Below, in pieces: positions 9,737 to 18,670 of a stretch of 64,000 bases of DNA. The translations under genes were made by a program, and so were the position numbers. This DNA is from Hydrogenophaga sp. (GTDB taxonomy: Bacteria; Pseudomonadota; Gammaproteobacteria; Burkholderiales; Burkholderiaceae_C). The stretch spans positions 124,001 to 188,000 of the forward strand of contig NZ_JAUCZG010000002.1 in NCBI RefSeq assembly GCF_030373225.1, given 5' to 3'. Each line of letters starts with the position of its first letter. The first letter of the stretch is position 1. The notes under the pieces were generated by a model that worked only from the letters and a program-made list of their open reading frames with translations, was not told where the DNA came from and did no database searches.

Positions 9737-10446
9737 GCAAACCCGTGTGGATCGACACCCAGGCCACAGCGCACCCAGGCAGCGCGATGGCACCGGCCAC
9801 GGTCTTCCGGAACCGCGCCCAGGCCGGCCGCGCACTGGCCAGCGAGTTGCTGCAACTGGGCCTGCAAGGTCGTGTGGTGGTGCTGGCATTGCCGCGCGGC
9901 GGCGTGCCGGTGGCCGCAGAAATCGCCAGCGCGCTGGGGGCACCGCTGGACCTGTTGCTGGTCCGCAAGATCGGCGCGCCGTTCCAGCCCGAACTGGCGG
10001 TCGCCGCGGTGGTCGATGGCTCGCCACCCGAGCTGGTGGTCAACGAAGACGCCGCCGGGCTGCCCGGCGTCAACGATGCCTGGATCCAGCAACAGCTGCC
10101 GGCCGCGCTGCGCGAGATCGAGCGGCGCCGGGGCGTGTACCTGGCGGGACGACCGCCGCAGCCGGTCGAGGGGGCCACCGTCATCGTGGTCGACGACGGC
10201 GTGGCCACCGGCACCACCCTGCGGGCCGCGCTGCGCGCGCTGCGCCGGCGCCGCCCGGCCCGCCTGATCGTCGCGGTGCCGGTGGGGCCTCGTGCCACCA
10301 TGGTCGGCTTGAGCGACGAGGTGGACCAGGTGGTCTGCCTGCTGGAGCCCCGGCCGTTTCGCGCCATCGGCCTGCACTACCTCGACTTCCACCAGCTGAC
10401 CGACGACGAGGTGCGGGCGGCGCTGGGTACCGCCCAGCCCGGTTGA
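9733..10446 (+). CDS. Phosphoribosyltransferase-family protein
   Basis: VIVVDDGVATGTTLRAALRALRRRRP PRPP-binding motif; GTG start overlaps previous stop. Confidence 0.85.
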   Translation: MSKPVWIDTQATAHPGSAMAPATVFRNRAQAGRALASELLQLGLQGRVVVLALPRGGVPVAAEIASALGAPLDLLLVRKIGAPFQPELAVAAVVDGSPPELVVNEDAAGLPGVNDAWIQQQLPAALREIERRRGVYLAGRPPQPVEGATVIVVDDGVATGTTLRAALRALRRRRPARLIVAVPVGPRATMVGLSDEVDQVVCLLEPRPFRAIGLHYLDFHQLTDDEVRAALGTAQPG

Positions 10447-10452
10447 AGCCGC

Positions 10453-13392
10453 TCAGGCCCGGGGAGGCGCCTCCCTGGCGAAACTCACCAGCACCAGGTC
10501 GGCGATGCGGCTCTTGTCGGCCACGCGGCGGGTGCGCACCCGCAGGTGTTGCACACCGATGCCGTCGAAGGCGTGGCTGAGCGAGCGCTCTTCGGCGGGA
10601 CGCTGGCCCGTCCGCACCGCGTCGAGCAGCTCGTGCATGGCGGCAAAGTCCCACTGCCGGTTGGCGATCTCGTAGAAGCCGCGGCCCAGGGTGCCTTCCG
10701 GCTGACCCCCGAACAGGTCGAGAAAGGCGCGGTTGGCGGTGAGCACCTGCAGCTGGTCGTCGAGCACCACCAGCGGTTCGTACACCGTGTCCACCACCGC
10801 CTCGGCCAGGTCGCGCGCCTGGCGCATCGCCAGCGCCAGCACGCGTTCGGTCACATCGTTGAAGGTCAGCACCACGCCGTCGATCACGTTGTCCACCGTG
10901 CGGTAGGGCTTGATGCGCGCGAGGTACCAGGTGTTGCCGGTGGTGCGCACCTCGCGCTCCAGCGGCGTGAGCGTGTCCAGCACGCCCTGCGCGTCGCCCA
11001 GCAGGTCCACATCCTGCAGGTCGCAGCGGATGTCGGCCAGCGGGCGGCCCACGTCGGAGGGCACCAGCCGGAACACCGAGGTGGCGTCGCGGGTGAAGCG
11101 GCGGATCAGCAGGCGGCGGTCGAGAAAGACCGAACCCACGTTGATGTTGTCGAGCAGGTTCTTCATGTCGTCCTGCATGCCGGTGAGCTGTTCCACCTTG
11201 GTCTGCAGTTCCGAGTTCACCGTGACCAGCTCCTCGTTGACCGACTGCAGCTCCTCCTTCGAGGTTTCCAGCTCCTCGTTGGTGGACTGCAGTTCTTCGT
11301 TGGTGGACTGCAACTCCTCGTTGGTCGACTGCAGTTCCTCGTTGGAAATCTGCTGCTCCTCCACCATCGCGCCCAGCGTCTGCTTGCTCAGCATCAGCTC
11401 GTGTTCCAGCGCCTGCAGCCGCTGTGCCTCGGTGCTGGCAGCGGCCTTGCGCCGCCGCGTCGGCCCGCGCGCCGGCGACGGGTCCAGCTCCTGGAAGCTG
11501 AACAGCAGCAGGCTGCGGCTGGGCTCGGGTCCGGCGATCGCGCGCACGCTCAGCGTCACGGTCTGCACGCTGTCATCGACCTTGTGCAGCACCTCGCAGC
11601 GGGTCGGGCTCAGGTCGCCCGCTGCGGCCTTCTGCAAGGCCGCACGCACATCGACCTGCAGGCTCTCGGTGGACATGTCCACCACGTTGTGCGTGGGCTG
11701 GCCCGGGGCCAGCCGCAGGTAGCGGCCGGTCTCGCCGTGCACGAACAGGATGTCGCCCTGCAGGTCGGTGAGCACCGAGGCCGGCGCGAAGGCCTGCAGC
11801 AGGGTGCGCCGCGCGAGGTCGGCGGCGGCGGCCTCGCGCGGCTTGGTCACCGCCGGCGGCATGGCCGTGCCCGCCGGGTCGGTGGTCCACGACAGGCGGC
11901 TGCTGATCACCGCGCGCCGCGAGGCCAGGGTGGGCCGGGCGCGGTAGATGTTGAGCCGCCGGTCCAGGGTTTCGAACAGCTCGCCGTGGCTGCCGATGCT
12001 CTCCGACGGCGACAGGCACAGCACACCGCCGGGGCGCAGCGCGTAATGAAAGATCGGCACCAGCCGGTCCTGCAGTTCGGGCTCGAGGTAGATCAGCACA
12101 TTGCGGCAGGTCAGCAGGTCCAGCCGGGTGAAGGGCGGGTCCTTGATGACGCTCTGCACCGCAAACACCACCATCTCGCGGATTTCCTTGCGCACCCGGT
12201 AACCGCCCTCCTCCTTGATGAAAAAGCGGCGCAGGCGCTCGGGCGTGACGTCCTGCGCGATGTTGGGCGGGTACAGGCCCGCACGGGCCACGGCCACCGC
12301 GTCGGCGTCGATGTCGGTGCCATAGATCAGCACCGGCCAGTCGCGCCGCTGTTCATCGGCCAGCTCGCGCATCAACATGGCCACCGAATAGGCCTCTTCA
12401 CCGGTGGCACAACCGGCCACCCAGACGCGCAGGGTCTCGTGTTCGCCCCGGTGCGCCAGCAACGCCGGCAGCACCTCGCGCTTGAGCGTGTCGAACACCG
12501 CCGCATCGCGAAAGAAGCTCGTGACGTTGATCAGCAACTCGCGAAACAGCGTCTGCACCTCGGGCGGATGCTCCTTGAGGTAGCGCTCGTAGGTGGCCAG
12601 GTCCTCGATGCCCTGCTGCGTCATGCGCCGCTCGATGCGCCGACCCAGGGTGCTCTTCTTGTACTGCGAGAAATCGTGGCCGGTGCCCAGGCGCAGTTGC
12701 ATGAGCACGCCCGCCAGCTGGCGCGAGGCGGCGCTGTCGTCGGCGCTGCGAGGGCGGGCACCGAGCCGGCGGGCATGCGCCAGCAGCAGCGCCGGCATCG
12801 CCTCGACCGCCAGCGCCTGGGTGGCAAAGCCCGACTTCAGCGCGCTGGCCGGCATGCCGTCGAAACGTGCGCTGGAGGGCTCCTGCACCAGGCCCAGGCC
12901 ACCCGCGCCGTGCACGGCACGGATGCCCAGCGTGCCGTCGGTGCCGGTGCCCGAGAGAATGATGGCCACCGCCGCTTCGCCCTGGTCGGCCGCCAGTGCG
13001 CGGAAGAAACTGTCGATCGGCAGGTGGCGCCCGCGCGGCTCGCTCGGCAGGCTCAGGCCGAGCACGCCGCCCGCAATCACCAGGTCGCGGTTGGGCGGAA
13101 TCACATGCACCCGGTTCGCCTGCACCGGCATGCCGTCGGTGGCCTCCACCACCGGCATGGTGGTGCTGCGGCGCAGGATCTCGGCCAGGATGCTCGGGTG
13201 GGTGGGGTCGAGGTGTTGCACCAGCACGAAGCCCATGCCGCTGTCCGGCGGCATGGCGCGCAGGAACTGCTCGAACGCCTCCAGCCCGCCGGCCGAAGCG
13301 CCGAGCGCCACCACCGGACAGGGGGGAGCGCCTGTCGGCGCATCGGCGTCCGGGCGGGTGCCGGACGGTGGGGGCTGTTTTTTCGTGACCAT
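10453..13392 (-). CDS. CheB methylesterase-CheR methyltransferase-PAS chimeric signalling protein
   Basis: CheB (VALGASAGGLEAFEQFL...LSGTGTDGT), CheR (VWVAGCATGEEAYSVAML...DLLTCRNVLIYLE), coiled coil (NEELQST)n, C-terminal PAS domains. Confidence 0.92.
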   Translation of the reverse strand: MVTKKQPPPSGTRPDADAPTGAPPCPVVALGASAGGLEAFEQFLRAMPPDSGMGFVLVQHLDPTHPSILAEILRRSTTMPVVEATDGMPVQANRVHVIPPNRDLVIAGGVLGLSLPSEPRGRHLPIDSFFRALAADQGEAAVAIILSGTGTDGTLGIRAVHGAGGLGLVQEPSSARFDGMPASALKSGFATQALAVEAMPALLLAHARRLGARPRSADDSAASRQLAGVLMQLRLGTGHDFSQYKKSTLGRRIERRMTQQGIEDLATYERYLKEHPPEVQTLFRELLINVTSFFRDAAVFDTLKREVLPALLAHRGEHETLRVWVAGCATGEEAYSVAMLMRELADEQRRDWPVLIYGTDIDADAVAVARAGLYPPNIAQDVTPERLRRFFIKEEGGYRVRKEIREMVVFAVQSVIKDPPFTRLDLLTCRNVLIYLEPELQDRLVPIFHYALRPGGVLCLSPSESIGSHGELFETLDRRLNIYRARPTLASRRAVISSRLSWTTDPAGTAMPPAVTKPREAAAADLARRTLLQAFAPASVLTDLQGDILFVHGETGRYLRLAPGQPTHNVVDMSTESLQVDVRAALQKAAAGDLSPTRCEVLHKVDDSVQTVTLSVRAIAGPEPSRSLLLFSFQELDPSPARGPTRRRKAAASTEAQRLQALEHELMLSKQTLGAMVEEQQISNEELQSTNEELQSTNEELQSTNEELETSKEELQSVNEELVTVNSELQTKVEQLTGMQDDMKNLLDNINVGSVFLDRRLLIRRFTRDATSVFRLVPSDVGRPLADIRCDLQDVDLLGDAQGVLDTLTPLEREVRTTGNTWYLARIKPYRTVDNVIDGVVLTFNDVTERVLALAMRQARDLAEAVVDTVYEPLVVLDDQLQVLTANRAFLDLFGGQPEGTLGRGFYEIANRQWDFAAMHELLDAVRTGQRPAEERSLSHAFDGIGVQHLRVRTRRVADKSRIADLVLVSFAREAPPRA

Positions 13393-13471
13393 GTCCGCTC
13401 CTCGATGCCGGGTATTGTCGCCCGGTCAACCCCGCCGGGGACTCCGGCGGGACCAGGCACCTGCCTGAGCC

Positions 13472-14158
13472 TCAGGCGGGACCCGGGCCAGCACCGAGGT
13501 CGACCTTGCCGACCTGGTGTTCCAGCCCGAAGCGGATCAGCGCGGCGGTGCTGTCGAGCTGCAGCTTCTCCAGGATGCGGGTCTTGTGGGTGCTCACCGT
13601 CTTGATCGACAGGTGCAGCGATTCGGCAATGTCCACCATGCGCTCGCCCGCGACGATGCGCTGCATGATCTCCAGCTCGCGGTTGGACAGCATGCCCAGG
13701 TCGGAGGCCGGGCGGCGGCCGGTGAGTTGCTGCACCACCCGCTCGGCCAGCACCGCGGTCACGAAGACACCGCCCGAGGCGACCTTGCGCACCGCCGCCA
13801 CCAGCTCTTCGCTGGCGCTGTCCTTGGTCACATAACCGCTGGCGCCGGCCTGGAAGGCACGCAGCGCGTACTGCTCTTCGCTGTGCATGGTGAGCACCAG
13901 CACCGCCACGCCGGGAAAACCTTCCTTGATGCGGTGGATCAGGTCGAGCCCGCTCATGCCGGGCAGGGAGAGGTCGGCGATCACCAGGTCGAAGGACTCG
14001 CGCCGCAGGCATTCCAGGGCCTGGAAGCCGGTGCCGGCTTCGGTGATGGACCACCGGTTGCCCTGGGGATCGAGCAGGCGCTTGAGCCCCTCGCGCACCA
14101 CGGTGTGGTCGTCCACCAGCAGCAGGCGCAAGGGTTCGTGCATCCGCTCGCCGCTCAT
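13472..14158 (-). CDS. NarL/FixJ-type response regulator
   Basis: REC domain (LLLVDDHTVVREGLK...LVIADLSLPGMSGLDL...GASGYVTKDSA) and LuxR HTH (LSNRELEIMQRIVAGERMVDIAESLHLSIKTVSTHKTRILEKL). Confidence 0.93.
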   Translation of the reverse strand: MSGERMHEPLRLLLVDDHTVVREGLKRLLDPQGNRWSITEAGTGFQALECLRRESFDLVIADLSLPGMSGLDLIHRIKEGFPGVAVLVLTMHSEEQYALRAFQAGASGYVTKDSASEELVAAVRKVASGGVFVTAVLAERVVQQLTGRRPASDLGMLSNRELEIMQRIVAGERMVDIAESLHLSIKTVSTHKTRILEKLQLDSTAALIRFGLEHQVGKVDLGAGPGPA

Positions 14159-15297
14159 GCCGGTCGTCCCGCCCGGTCCACCGGTGTGTCCTTGAGGTCC
14201 AGGTTCTGCGTCAAGCGCAGGCCGAACCAGCCGGAGCCATCGGGCGCGGTGTCGAGGTCCAGCCGGCCCCCGAGCAGGCGGGCGCGGTGCTCCAGGATCA
14301 GCGAAGGTTCGGAGCGCGCGTCCAGGCGCCAGGGTGAGCCGGGTTCGCTGGCGCGCGCGCGCAGGCTCAGGATGAACTGCCCCAGCGGTCGCTGCACCGC
14401 GATGTCGAGGTCCGAGGCATGGGTCTCGTGCAGCAGGTACGAGAGCGATTCCTGGAAGAACCGGTAGAGCCCCAGCGAAACCGCCCGGCCCAGCGGCGGC
14501 AGGTCGTGGTCCATGTGCAGGGCCAGCTTGAGGTTGAGCCGGCGCGCCGTGTCCTTGGCCAGCCACTCGATCGCCGGGTGCAGCCCCAGGTCGTCGAGCA
14601 TGGGTGGGCGCAGGTCGATCGTGATGCGCCGCACCAGCGCCAGCGCCTGGTCGATGTCGGCGGCCAGCGCCGCGCAGCCGGGCAGGCCGGCCAGTCCGAT
14701 CTTGATCGCGCTCAGGCGCTGGCCCAGGTCTTCATGCAGCTCCAGCGCCATGCGACGGCGCTCCGATTCGCGGGCGTCGGCGTCGATGGCGGCAATGCGG
14801 CGCTCGACCTCGGAGCGCACCCGCTCGGTCACATCGGTGATGGACACCCGCAGGGACGGCGCTGCGTTCTCACCCGACACCCGCACGCTGTTGATGGCGG
14901 CAAACCAGTGCCGTGTGCGGCCGGAGGAGTTCATCGTGAGGTCGATGCGCTGCGGGGTTTCGCGCCCCAGCGCCCAGCGCAGGTAGAGGTGCCAGCGATC
15001 GGCATCGTTGGAGCCGACAAAACGCGCCAGCGGAAGGCCCAGCAGGCTCGAACGCGGCTGCCCCAGCAGGCCGGCACCGGTCAGGTTGATCTGGCTGATG
15101 CAACCCTGTGCGTCCAGCGTGCAATAGCCCACGGGGGCAAAGTCGTACAGGTCGCGGTAGCGATCGTGCGCTGCGGCCAGGTCGGACTGCGCGCGCCGCA
15201 GTTCCTCGTTCTGCTGAACCAGCTCGACCTGGTGCACGTGCAACTCGTGCTCCAGGGCTTCGAGGCTCGCGGCGGGGGTGCCCGGTGACTCGCTCAT
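14155..15297 (-). CDS. PAS-containing HisKA_3-type histidine kinase with degenerate ATPase domain
   Basis: ELHEDLGQRLSAIKIGL phosphoacceptor region retained; N-box and DxGxG motifs not recognisable. Confidence 0.8.
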   Translation of the reverse strand: MSESPGTPAASLEALEHELHVHQVELVQQNEELRRAQSDLAAAHDRYRDLYDFAPVGYCTLDAQGCISQINLTGAGLLGQPRSSLLGLPLARFVGSNDADRWHLYLRWALGRETPQRIDLTMNSSGRTRHWFAAINSVRVSGENAAPSLRVSITDVTERVRSEVERRIAAIDADARESERRRMALELHEDLGQRLSAIKIGLAGLPGCAALAADIDQALALVRRITIDLRPPMLDDLGLHPAIEWLAKDTARRLNLKLALHMDHDLPPLGRAVSLGLYRFFQESLSYLLHETHASDLDIAVQRPLGQFILSLRARASEPGSPWRLDARSEPSLILEHRARLLGGRLDLDTAPDGSGWFGLRLTQNLDLKDTPVDRAGRPA

Positions 15298-15310
15298 GGT
15301 GGTGACTCCC

Positions 15311-16855
15311 TCATTCAAGGCTGCCGCGGGTGGATTCATCGAACAACGGCTCCTGCGTGTGGCCGACATCGTCGTCATCCCGGGTGGCCGGCGGCTGCAC
15401 CAGGGGCACGTGCACCAACAGCCGGGCACCGCCCCCGGACGCGTTGGCCACCGAGAGTCGCCCACCCAGCATCAGCACCCGCTCGCGGATGCCCAGCAGG
15501 CCGAACGAGCCCGGGTTGCGCGTCCGCTTGCCCAGGGGGAAGCCCACGCCGTTGTCCTGGATGGCCAGCTGCAGTACATCGGCCGTGCACGACAGATCGA
15601 GCTGCACCCGTGTGGCGTGGGCATGGCGTGTGATGTTGGTCAAGGCTTCCTGCACGATGCGGTAGAGCGTGGTCGAAAGCTCCGGGGAAAGCAGACGCAC
15701 GCAATCGCCCAGCCGGGTGTGCACCTCGATGCCGGTGCGCCGCTTGAACTCCTTGACCAGCCAGTCGATCGCCTCGGCCAGGCCCAGGTCGTCGAGCATC
15801 AGCGGGCGCAGGTCCATGGAAATGCGGCGCGCCGAAGCCACCGTTTCGTCCAGCATGTCGAGCATGATCTGTGCACGCTCGCCCACGCCCATGCCGGGGT
15901 GGTCGCGCTGGCAGGAAATCATTTCCAGCTTGAGCGCGGTGAGCCGCTGGCCGAGCTCGTCGTGCAGCTCGCGCGCGATGCGCCGGCGCTCCTCTTCGCG
16001 CGCGGCCACCAGGTTGGCCGACAACTCGCGCAAGGTGCGGCGCGAGCGAAGGAGGTTCTGCTTCTCGCGTGAACGCTGGGTGATGTCGTTGATCACCATC
16101 TGCACAAAACTGTGTTCGTGGTCGGGCAACACCGCCACCACCATCTCGACCTGGAGCAACGCTCCGTCGGCGCGCTGCAAGGCGCCCACCACCACCGACA
16201 CGCCGTCCGCCTGCTCCAGGTCCTGCAGCTTGCTGCGCACCGGGGCGTGCGAGTCGGGCGAGAGCAGCTCGAAGATGGACCGCCCCACCAGCCGCTCGGG
16301 CTGATCGAGCCCCACCAGCCGCGCACAGGCCGGATTGGCGAAGACCACGCGGTCCCGCTCGGTGATCCAGATCGCCACCGGCGCGCGCTCGAACACCGAG
16401 CGCAGGCGCTGGTTGAGCTGCTCGATCACGGAGGTCATGCGGTTGACCTCGCTGAGGTCGCGCAGCACCGCCGTGCAATGGGCGTGCCCGCCCTCAGGCA
16501 GTACCCCGTCGCTCTTGAAGATGGCGGCCTCCAGCGCAAACTCTTCGCCGTTGGCACGCAGGCCGAGCAGCTGGCCACGCCGGCCCATCGGGCGCTCGAT
16601 TTCGCCGGATGCGCAGAACCTTTGCACATGGTCATGGTGCGCGGCGCGCAAACGCGGCGGGATCAGGCTGCCGAGATCGAGGCCCAGCGCCTGCTCGCTG
16701 GTGAGACCGAACATGCTCAGCCCCGCCGGATTGATCGCGACGATGCGCTGCTGCCGATCGACCGTGATCACCGCCTCCAGTGCCGCATGGGCCAGTCGAG
16801 GCTCCGCCAAAGCTTGTGAGGCCGGGGGCACACGGTCCATGCTTTCAGAAATCAT
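15311..16855 (-). CDS. PAS-PAS sensor histidine kinase (NarX/DegS-like, HisKA_3)
   Basis: Two PAS domains; ELHDELGQRLTALKLEM; EALTNITRHAHATRV N-box; IQDNGVGF G1 box; GLLGIRERVLMLGG. Confidence 0.92.
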   Translation of the reverse strand: MISESMDRVPPASQALAEPRLAHAALEAVITVDRQQRIVAINPAGLSMFGLTSEQALGLDLGSLIPPRLRAAHHDHVQRFCASGEIERPMGRRGQLLGLRANGEEFALEAAIFKSDGVLPEGGHAHCTAVLRDLSEVNRMTSVIEQLNQRLRSVFERAPVAIWITERDRVVFANPACARLVGLDQPERLVGRSIFELLSPDSHAPVRSKLQDLEQADGVSVVVGALQRADGALLQVEMVVAVLPDHEHSFVQMVINDITQRSREKQNLLRSRRTLRELSANLVAAREEERRRIARELHDELGQRLTALKLEMISCQRDHPGMGVGERAQIMLDMLDETVASARRISMDLRPLMLDDLGLAEAIDWLVKEFKRRTGIEVHTRLGDCVRLLSPELSTTLYRIVQEALTNITRHAHATRVQLDLSCTADVLQLAIQDNGVGFPLGKRTRNPGSFGLLGIRERVLMLGGRLSVANASGGGARLLVHVPLVQPPATRDDDDVGHTQEPLFDESTRGSLE

Positions 16856-16943
16856 GTTGTCTCGGCTCGATTGGGTCACTGCAAAACATCTTAGAAAGCT
16901 TCCCCGATATCGGCCAGCGCCAAAACCCCAATACCCGGGCCCC

Positions 16944-16957
16944 TTGATGCAGGTCAA
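16944..16957. promoter_or_regulatory. FNR/CRP-family operator-like palindrome TTGATGCAGGTCAA
   Basis: TTGA-N6-TCAA, in the intergenic region between the histidine kinase (16855, -) and the Fnr-like gene (17133, +). Confidence 0.6.
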
Positions 16958-16971
16958 TGCCTCGTCGGGAA

Positions 16972-17003
16972 GGGTAGGAATTTTCCTAACCAGGGGTAGG
17001 AAT
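16972..17003. promoter_or_regulatory. Inverted 7-2-7 element GTAGGAA-TT-TTCCTAA plus direct repeat GGGTAGGAAT at 22-bp spacing
   Basis: Read directly: GGGTAGGAAT at 16972 and 16994; TAGGAATTTTCCTA at 16975-16988. Confidence 0.5.
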
Positions 17004-17132
17004 GGGTCACATCACGCGCAGCCGCTTTCCGAACGCAGGTCGCGCCGGACTCCGATGGTGCGCGGTGGCCCGGCGGCGCATCCTTGAAGCTGTGAACCAG
17101 GACAACAAACCAGCCACCCAGGAGATCCCTTG

Positions 17133-17981
17133 ATGCCTTGCTCCACCACGATGATCCGCACGAACCAGGCCGAAGCCGACAACGGTTCGCAGAATGCCCG
17201 CAGCACCCTGGCCGACCTGTTGCGACTGTTGGGCAACGACCCGACGGCGACCTCGCACCAGGCGGCCAGCCAGATACCGGTGGGCCTGCGGCGCGTGGCT
17301 GCGGGAGATCACCTGGTTCACATGGGTGCACCGAGCGACACCTTGTACTTTGTGAGCACCGGCACCTTCAAGATCTTTCGCACCGACGAGGACGGCTACG
17401 AACAGGTGCTCGCGTTCGCCGGGCGCCGCGAGGTGCTGGCCTTCGATGCGCTGTGCATGGAGACCCACCCCACCGCCGTCACCGCGCTGGAGGACTCCAC
17501 CGTCTACGTGATCCGCAAGTCCGAACTGCCGGCCTTGAGCCGCGCCGAACCGGCGTTCGAGCGCGAGCTGCAGCGCGCCGGCAGCCGCGCGCTGACGCGG
17601 ACCAACGATCTGGTGGACGTGATGGCCGCCGTGGCCGCCGAGGTGCGACTGGCGCGTTTTCTGTTGCAGCTCTCGCGCCAGATGGCCGCCAGCGGCCAGT
17701 CGCCACGGCGCTTCCACCTGCGCATGGGTCGGCGCGACATCGCCAGCATGCTCGGCGTGGCGCACGAAACCGTGAGCCGCTCGTTCACCGCGCTGTCGAT
17801 GAACCGCCTCATCCACGTGAGCGATCGCGATGTGGAAATCCTCGACATGGACGGTCTGAAGACCTATTCGCGCAGCACCCGCCGCTCGATGGACGATGTG
17901 GGTGTGCCGGGCACACGCCGACAGCCCGGCCGGCGCACCACTGCCCGCAAACCCATCGCCTTGCATGGCCTGCCCGCATGA
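17133..17981 (+). CDS. Crp/Fnr-family transcriptional regulator without an N-terminal Fe-S cysteine cluster
   Basis: cNMP-binding fold (GDHLVHMGAPSDTLYFVSTGTFKIFRTDEDG) and HTH GRRDIASMLGVAHETVSRSFTAL with FNR-like ExxSR recognition residues. Confidence 0.92.
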   Translation: MPCSTTMIRTNQAEADNGSQNARSTLADLLRLLGNDPTATSHQAASQIPVGLRRVAAGDHLVHMGAPSDTLYFVSTGTFKIFRTDEDGYEQVLAFAGRREVLAFDALCMETHPTAVTALEDSTVYVIRKSELPALSRAEPAFERELQRAGSRALTRTNDLVDVMAAVAAEVRLARFLLQLSRQMAASGQSPRRFHLRMGRRDIASMLGVAHETVSRSFTALSMNRLIHVSDRDVEILDMDGLKTYSRSTRRSMDDVGVPGTRRQPGRRTTARKPIALHGLPA

Positions 17982-18056
17982 GGTCAACGCGCCGGTGAAG
18001 TGGTTCGGACCGGCCTGGCTTTGAAAATCGTTGGGTTGTTGCACCAAAGACGAGTG

Positions 18057-18073
18057 CCCCACAGCCTGTGGGG
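18057..18073. other. Short palindromic hairpin CCCCACAGCCTGTGGGG between convergent genes
   Basis: Near-perfect inverted repeat between the ends of 17133..17981 (+) and 18091..18555 (-); no T-tract, so its terminator role is unproven. Confidence 0.35.
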
Positions 18074-18090
18074 TCGGCAGTGGCTGCGCC

Positions 18091-18555
18091 TCAGGGTTCG
18101 GCGCGCCAGCTGCCGTCGGGCTGGCGGCAGGCCGTGCCCCACATCTGTTCCACGCGGCCACCGATCACGGCGCTCACCTGGTATTCGCGGCAAGGGCCCT
18201 GCTCACTGCCCCAGGTGCGTGTGGGCACCACGGTGTAGCGGTAGCCGGTGTCGGGGTTGACCCACTGGCTGGGCACGCCGGTGCGCACCGTCTCGAGCGT
18301 CTGGGCGGTCAGGTAGCGGTCGCGTTCGGCCATCGAGCGGCCCACGGTGCCACCCACGGCCACACCGGTGAGCGTGCCCAGGATGACAGCCGCGGTGCGC
18401 CCGCTGCCGTGGCCGAACTGGGAACCCACCACCCCGCCGATCAGGCCGCCGATCACCATGCCGCTCTGCTCCTGCGTCATGGGGGTCTGGCAGGCACTCA
18501 GTGCGAGGGTGGCCGTGAGGAGTGCGGGAAGCGTGCGTTGGAAGAATCGGCTCAT
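18091..18555 (-). CDS. Glycine-zipper 2TM-type outer-membrane lipoprotein
   Basis: Lipobox LALSAC; MVIGGLIGGVVGSQFGHGSGRTAAVILGTLTGVAVGGTVG glycine zipper. Confidence 0.8.
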   Translation of the reverse strand: MSRFFQRTLPALLTATLALSACQTPMTQEQSGMVIGGLIGGVVGSQFGHGSGRTAAVILGTLTGVAVGGTVGRSMAERDRYLTAQTLETVRTGVPSQWVNPDTGYRYTVVPTRTWGSEQGPCREYQVSAVIGGRVEQMWGTACRQPDGSWRAEP

Positions 18556-18626
18556 GGTGAAAGTGTCCCTGTGGGGCGCTTTGTGCAGCGGTCCCCCGAG
18601 TCTGCGCAATGCCGCGGGCAGGCGGC

Positions 18627-18640
18627 TTGAGCCTGCTCAA
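18627..18640. promoter_or_regulatory. FNR-like palindrome TTGAGCCTGCTCAA
   Basis: TTGA-N6-TCAA; centre about 78 bp upstream of the 18555 (-) start codon. Confidence 0.6.
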
Positions 18641-18670
18641 TCGCACCGCAAGCGCGCGACCCCCGCCAGC

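Noticed and set aside
10442-10455. TTGAAGCCGCTCAG as an FNR-like site
   Set aside because: Imperfect, and it lies across the stop codon of the phosphoribosyltransferase gene in a short convergent gap, not in a promoter.
11222-11345. Regularly repeated 21-bp units considered as a CRISPR-like array
   Set aside because: The repeats are contiguous without spacers and encode a heptad coiled coil in frame.
10546-13605. 1019-aa plus-strand ORF opposite the CheB/CheR gene
   Set aside because: Low-complexity His/Gln-rich shadow ORF; the minus strand carries recognised domains.
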